Source of the DNA: Bacteroidia bacterium 43-41
GTDB taxonomy: Bacteria; Bacteroidota; Bacteroidia; Bacteroidales; Dysgonomonadaceae
DNA length: 55,815 nucleotides
Assembly (NCBI GenBank): GCA_001898165.1
Contig: MKTD01000074.1
Span: forward strand, 1 to 55,815
Direction: 5' to 3'
Positions 53,501 to 55,815 of this stretch are shown piece after piece. Every line of letters begins with the position of its first letter. The stretch's first letter is position 1. The position numbers and the translations under genes are program-made. A model generated the notes under the pieces. It saw nothing but the letters and a program-made list of their open reading frames with translations. It did no database searches and was not told the DNA's origin.

Positions 53501-53618
53501 AATCACCAATGAAAGTTTTAATATCACCCTTATTTAAGGAAACTTTATGATCGTCAGAAAACTGAGAATATAGAATAGAAGGGAAAAAAAATAAAATAAG
53601 AATAAGATATTTTTTCAT
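50526..53618 (-). CDS. GH116-family glycoside hydrolase with inserted jelly-roll-like domain, Sec-exported
   Basis: This 1030-residue member has a Sec signal (YLILILFFFPSILYSQ). The family start TTIGMPCGGIMAGQLYVRGDG is present. The toroid has FWAWEGVGSCEGTCTHVWGYA (candidate Glu near residue 578) and QPNTYDIAFYGANT (candidate Asp near 693). Inside the N-terminal sandwich, residues about 265-405 form an inserted module. It begins FDDFESGNYRNWKIEGNAFG, continues with GRTCINLYVDNKIVETATG and ends GSWGHISVDNIQFAD. Similar modules occur in Bacteroidota GH32 fructanases (from memory). The insert may bind carbohydrate. The gene is the first after susD and follows a perfect palindrome. Confidence 0.85.
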   Translation of the reverse strand: MKKYLILILFFFPSILYSQFSDDHKVSLNKGDIKTFIGDLNSRGDRKIYKGEELTTIGMPCGGIMAGQLYVRGDGTLANWWIANNAYNTGYGIDSLLNFDTALGPWKVCYQTFEPPSYIDQGFKVTINDGNKKIVKELNKKDFDNISFIGEYPVAFIEYNTNDNEFPLKIKSTVYSPFIPLNAKESATPATIIKYQITNTSDKDLNVDMTAWMQNLVCIDLKDRTYGVLRNKVISNGQFKSVFMDMDVSQTPNIEIIKDKNLIVFDDFESGNYRNWKIEGNAFGMRPTPGQINNQNAFGGDYGKYLANSYVGYDSFIGKLISKEFTISRNYISFNIAGGAHRGRTCINLYVDNKIVETATGNNNEDFLPRNWNVSKWKNKRAHLEIVDNETGSWGHISVDNIQFADTPKEMSRYIIDDTHAFMGNLALTVFDSSAIGTADLLSGNENYAEAKLGDKLNAGLTSNLRLKKGDSKELVYVLSWYFPNRPLSYKGSEWNKPLPPNSPPIGNMYSNWYNSSLDVVSQLFENYKRLESETFAFHDSYYNESSFPYWLKQRLMMSVSTLATETCQWWSNDKFWAWEGVGSCEGTCTHVWGYAQTMAALFPELERNLREKTDYSVSLRDDGAILSRNGEHGVLIDGHASVILRMYREHLMSKNSYFLSRNWSKIKHSLDYIINEDGNKDGLIVKIQPNTYDIAFYGANTYVGGLYLAALRAGEKMAYIMKDTLAANYYKDIYEKGSKNSVDRLWNDEYGYFIQDVDEKEHPLHQYGNGCLSDQLFGQTWADLLRLGDIYPEYTIDKTLNSIWEYNWTNDVAAQTNLHLPERYYAHAGEPGLLICTWPFSKHPGEAGVRYRDEVWTGIEYQVATNMIFRGKLDEGLAIIKSIQTRYDGAKHNPWNEVECGDHYARAMASYGVLHALQDYWYDGPKGIMEFSPKLTTDKFKGFYTSAEGWGNITQIIENGIQENQVIVKYGSLCLQQLILSSLLGKLNNVEIYYNGRKINSTYKLLKKIEINFDKVELKKGDTLKVIFS

Positions 53619-53635
53619 ATAAAATAAAAATATAA

Positions 53636-53667
53636 GAGCCTACTCCAATTTAAATTGGAGTAGGCTC
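53636..53667. terminator. Perfect 32-bp palindrome between susD and the GH116 genes, attenuator-like
   Basis: Sixteen bases beginning GAGCCTACTCC pair perfectly with their complement, giving a long stem with a minimal loop at TTTAAA. On the transcribed minus strand it starts nine bases after the susD stop and is followed by a T-rich run. It could terminate part of the transcripts or protect the upstream susCD mRNA from 3' decay. Confidence 0.7.
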
Positions 53668-53675
53668 ATTAAAAA

Positions 53676-55271
53676 TTAATCATAACCAGCATTCTGTATT
53701 AAAGTACCACCCGACCTGTCGATTTCAAGTTGAGGTATTGGAAAAATTTCATCTTTTCCATCCTTATATCTAAAATAATTCGGAGTTACTTGATTTTGCC
53801 ATCTATTAGAATCAAGAAGGTACTCTTGTGCAATTCCCCATCTTCTTAAATCCCAACCAAACTTTCCTTCAAATGCAAATTCAACACGACGTTCATGAAC
53901 AATTGCCCAAAACATTTCTTCATAACTCAATGTTGAGGATATAGGAGGCAATTCTCTTATTACATTACTATTTATTGTATTTGGGTCAGTAGTAGTAGCC
54001 GTACGAGCTCTAACCATATTAACATATTTAGCTGCAGTAGCTTGATCGCCCAACTCATTCATTACTTCAGCATACCATAATAATACTTCAGCATATCTGA
54101 TTAAAGTATAATTACATGAGTTATACCAACTAACTTGATCAACAACTACTCCTTTATTATTTGGTGGATTACCAATACACCATTTTCTAATTCCTAATCC
54201 TGTACCATTTACTTTGTCAATAAATATCTGTCCGAAAAAATCATCTGTATCCTTACGAAATATAGTAGCTACCAAACGAGGATCTCCCTCTTCATATTCT
54301 CTTTCTAAATCAGGTGTAGGACGTGTCCATCCCCATCCACCACCAGCTACAAATCCGTCTCCATTGGGTGCATTAACTACTGTACCAAAATTGTCAGTTC
54401 CTTTCTGATTCATTGCAGTGTATTGTACTTCAAAAACAGCTTCTATACTATTGTCATGCGTACCGTCAAAAAGATCATTATAATCAGGAAGCAAGTCGTA
54501 TCCATAAGACATAATTTCTTCTAACAGAGATTTAGCTTCTTGCCACCTGTGTTGATACAAATAAACTTGGACTAAATAGGACTTTACAGCTCCTTTATCA
54601 GCTCTTCCCATTAAATCACCTGTATTTTTATCTGCAATTTGTTGTTGTAGAGCCATCTTAAAATCCTTTTCGGCTTGATCCATTAAATCACTTTTAGTAA
54701 TTTTATAATTGTTGACATTTTTACCCGTGACTCTCGTAGCCTCTCGTACTGAATTAGGTAAATTTAATTCGGAAATATCTAAAGATTTATTAGCTAAGGG
54801 AGCGGTACCAAATATATAAGCTAGACGAAACATCCAAAAACCTCTAATAAAATAAAGTTCACCCATATATCTAGATTTCAATTGTTCATCCATCTCTATT
54901 TCGGGGATCTTTTCTAATGCTACATTGACCAAGTTAAGAGCTTTATAACACCGTCCGTATAACATAATCATCTGGTCGTTGCTAGGAAGAACGATTGATT
55001 GTTGTATTTGGTAGTAACTAACAATGTCAGGATGTGCTTGCGCATCAGGTGCTGTTATATCACCCATAGGTGTATATCCTGCTCTTGTATTCCAACCATT
55101 TTGTCCATCTAATAGTTGAAATGATTTATAAGCAGATGTGACAGCCATTTCTGCATCTTGTGCAGTTTTATAGAAGTTCGAAGTTGAAACTACGCCATAT
55201 GGATCTTTATCTAATTGATCGCTACATGCGACAAAAATCAATATAAACAGAAGTAAATATATTTTTTTCAT
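53676..55271 (-). CDS. SusD/RagB-type outer-membrane lipoprotein (PUL 2)
   Basis: The 531-residue protein is a glycan-binding partner of the SusC transporter encoded upstream. It has a lipoprotein signal (LFILIFVACSDQLDKDPYG, Cys near residue 16) and the classic SusD start STSNFYKTAQDAEMAVTSAY. TPR-like helices follow (ELYFIRGFWMFRLAYIFG, KSYLVQVYLYQHRWQEAKSLL, YAEVLLWYAEVMNELGD). The C-terminal IVHERRVEFAFEGKFGWDLRRWG and EIFPIPQLEID complete the family pattern. It belongs to the canonical SusD/RagB group rather than the SusD-like_2 group of the first locus. It starts 11 bases after the susC stop. Confidence 0.94.
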   Translation of the reverse strand: MKKIYLLLFILIFVACSDQLDKDPYGVVSTSNFYKTAQDAEMAVTSAYKSFQLLDGQNGWNTRAGYTPMGDITAPDAQAHPDIVSYYQIQQSIVLPSNDQMIMLYGRCYKALNLVNVALEKIPEIEMDEQLKSRYMGELYFIRGFWMFRLAYIFGTAPLANKSLDISELNLPNSVREATRVTGKNVNNYKITKSDLMDQAEKDFKMALQQQIADKNTGDLMGRADKGAVKSYLVQVYLYQHRWQEAKSLLEEIMSYGYDLLPDYNDLFDGTHDNSIEAVFEVQYTAMNQKGTDNFGTVVNAPNGDGFVAGGGWGWTRPTPDLEREYEEGDPRLVATIFRKDTDDFFGQIFIDKVNGTGLGIRKWCIGNPPNNKGVVVDQVSWYNSCNYTLIRYAEVLLWYAEVMNELGDQATAAKYVNMVRARTATTTDPNTINSNVIRELPPISSTLSYEEMFWAIVHERRVEFAFEGKFGWDLRRWGIAQEYLLDSNRWQNQVTPNYFRYKDGKDEIFPIPQLEIDRSGGTLIQNAGYD

Positions 55272-55282
55272 ATTTTTTATTT

Positions 55283-55815
55283 TTAAAATTCTAAGTTAAT
55301 ACCTGCATAAAGTGAACGTGGAATAGGGAATCCTCCGTTTATGTTTTGTTCAGGATCCCAACCTGGATAAGAATTGATAACGAATAAATTTTGTGCTGCA
55401 ATATAGAATCTTAGCTTTTTTATTACATTAATATTGTTAGCTCTTAGAATTTTGTTGAAATTGTAACCAACTTGTATATTCTGAAGTCGTAAGAAATCAG
55501 ATTTACGTAGCCAAAAACTGGAACGACGATAATTATCATTTGGATCACCTGCCACAACTCGAGGTACATAATTACTAGTTCCTGGACCAGTCCATCTTTG
55601 TCTATACATCCATGCAGAAGTTTGTTCTCCACCTCGGGTAATAGCAAAACCTACCTGATCAAAACTTCTTAATGCACCCATCTGCCCATATAAACTTGCA
55701 ACGAAATCAATATTATTATATTCTAATTGTAACCAGCATTCAGAAATACAGCAAAAATGGCAATGGGCGTGCAGCAAATTTAGCAACAGCCGTACAACAT
55801 AATTAGCAACAATCG
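55283..55815 (-). CDS. SusC-type TonB-dependent transporter, C-terminal part (cut by window end)
   Basis: Only the last part of the gene is in the window. Typical C-terminal SusC text is clear: DFVASLYGQMGA, WLRKSDFLRLQNIQVGYNF, KLRFYIAAQNLFVINSYPGWDPE and the terminal strand SLYAGINLEF. From about 55725 to the right edge the frame gives an atypical cysteine- and histidine-rich stretch (HAHCHFCC), while a neighbouring frame reads FLNAGYN, as expected for SusC. A single missing T near 55725 would explain this, so a frameshift or a sequence error at the window edge is likely. The gene is the first of the second PUL in this window. Confidence 0.8.
   Translation of the reverse strand, partial: IVANYVVRLLLNLLHAHCHFCCISECWLQLEYNNIDFVASLYGQMGALRSFDQVGFAITRGGEQTSAWMYRQRWTGPGTSNYVPRVVAGDPNDNYRRSSFWLRKSDFLRLQNIQVGYNFNKILRANNINVIKKLRFYIAAQNLFVINSYPGWDPEQNINGGFPIPRSLYAGINLEF

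Noticed and set aside
12124-53618. Reading the ceramidase-like, sialidase-fold and GH116 genes together as a ganglioside/glucosylceramide degradation locus
   Set aside because: It is an attractive idea, but each family has many non-lipid members. The GH116 block differs in composition and is separated by the GH172/kinase genes and the lacI gene.
1-55815. CRISPR arrays, tRNA or rRNA genes, prophage
   Set aside because: No regularly spaced repeats, cloverleaf-like segments, rRNA sequence or phage structural genes were seen on reading both strands.

Overview
The window reads as a chromosomal segment of a Bacteroidota (order Bacteroidales) genome, and gene content recalls Dysgonomonadaceae-type anaerobes (the family placement is inference). 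The evidence is two SusC/SusD pairs, lipoproteins with Bacteroidota-style signals, promoter elements of the TAnnTTTG type, and a Bacteroidales-like housekeeping block. No rRNA, tRNA, CRISPR or phage genes were seen.

Region 1 (1-12115) is housekeeping. In order it holds mnmG, a perfect parS-like palindrome, apt, uvrC, dtd, a MazG-like gene and deoC. These are followed by hsp20, a polyprenyl diphosphate synthase gene (minus strand), polA, a small YqaA/DedA-type membrane protein and a radical SAM gene.

Region 2 (12124-34378, all minus strand) is a long polysaccharide-utilisation-like operon with its own LacI regulator. Transcription runs from right to left. The order is lacI, DapA/NanA-family aldolase, PKD lipoprotein, SusC, SusD, a propeller-plus-alpha/alpha protein, a PhoPQ-related (PqaA-like) hydrolase, a ChbG-like deacetylase, a ceramidase-like protein, a GH67/GH20-like protein, alkaline phosphatase, a sialidase-fold protein and an MFS transporter. 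The susC gene is broken by an IS1634-family element that made a 120-bp target duplication (40 codons). Removing the element plus one repeat copy restores a 1144-residue SusC. Two copies of the core TAAATCGTTTTAGCAA look like LacI-family operators: one lies inside the lacI promoter and one upstream of the aldolase gene.

Region 3 (34595-44163, minus strand) holds a ribulokinase, a FucP-type sugar symporter, an epimerase-like lipoprotein, an unrecognised secreted alpha/alpha protein and two DUF2961 (GH172) enzymes. Together these suggest uptake and phosphorylation of a furanose pentose or ketose released by the GH172 enzymes.

Region 4 (44175-55815, minus strand) is clearly more AT-rich. It carries a BioB/HydE-like radical SAM gene, three tandem GH116-type genes (two with Tat signals; one with a Sec signal and an inserted jelly-roll-like domain), a SusD gene and the 3' end of a SusC gene that runs out of the window. 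A perfect 32-bp palindrome separates susD from the first GH116 gene. Regions 3 and 4 are co-directional and may act as one locus, although their base composition differs sharply at about 44.17 kb.
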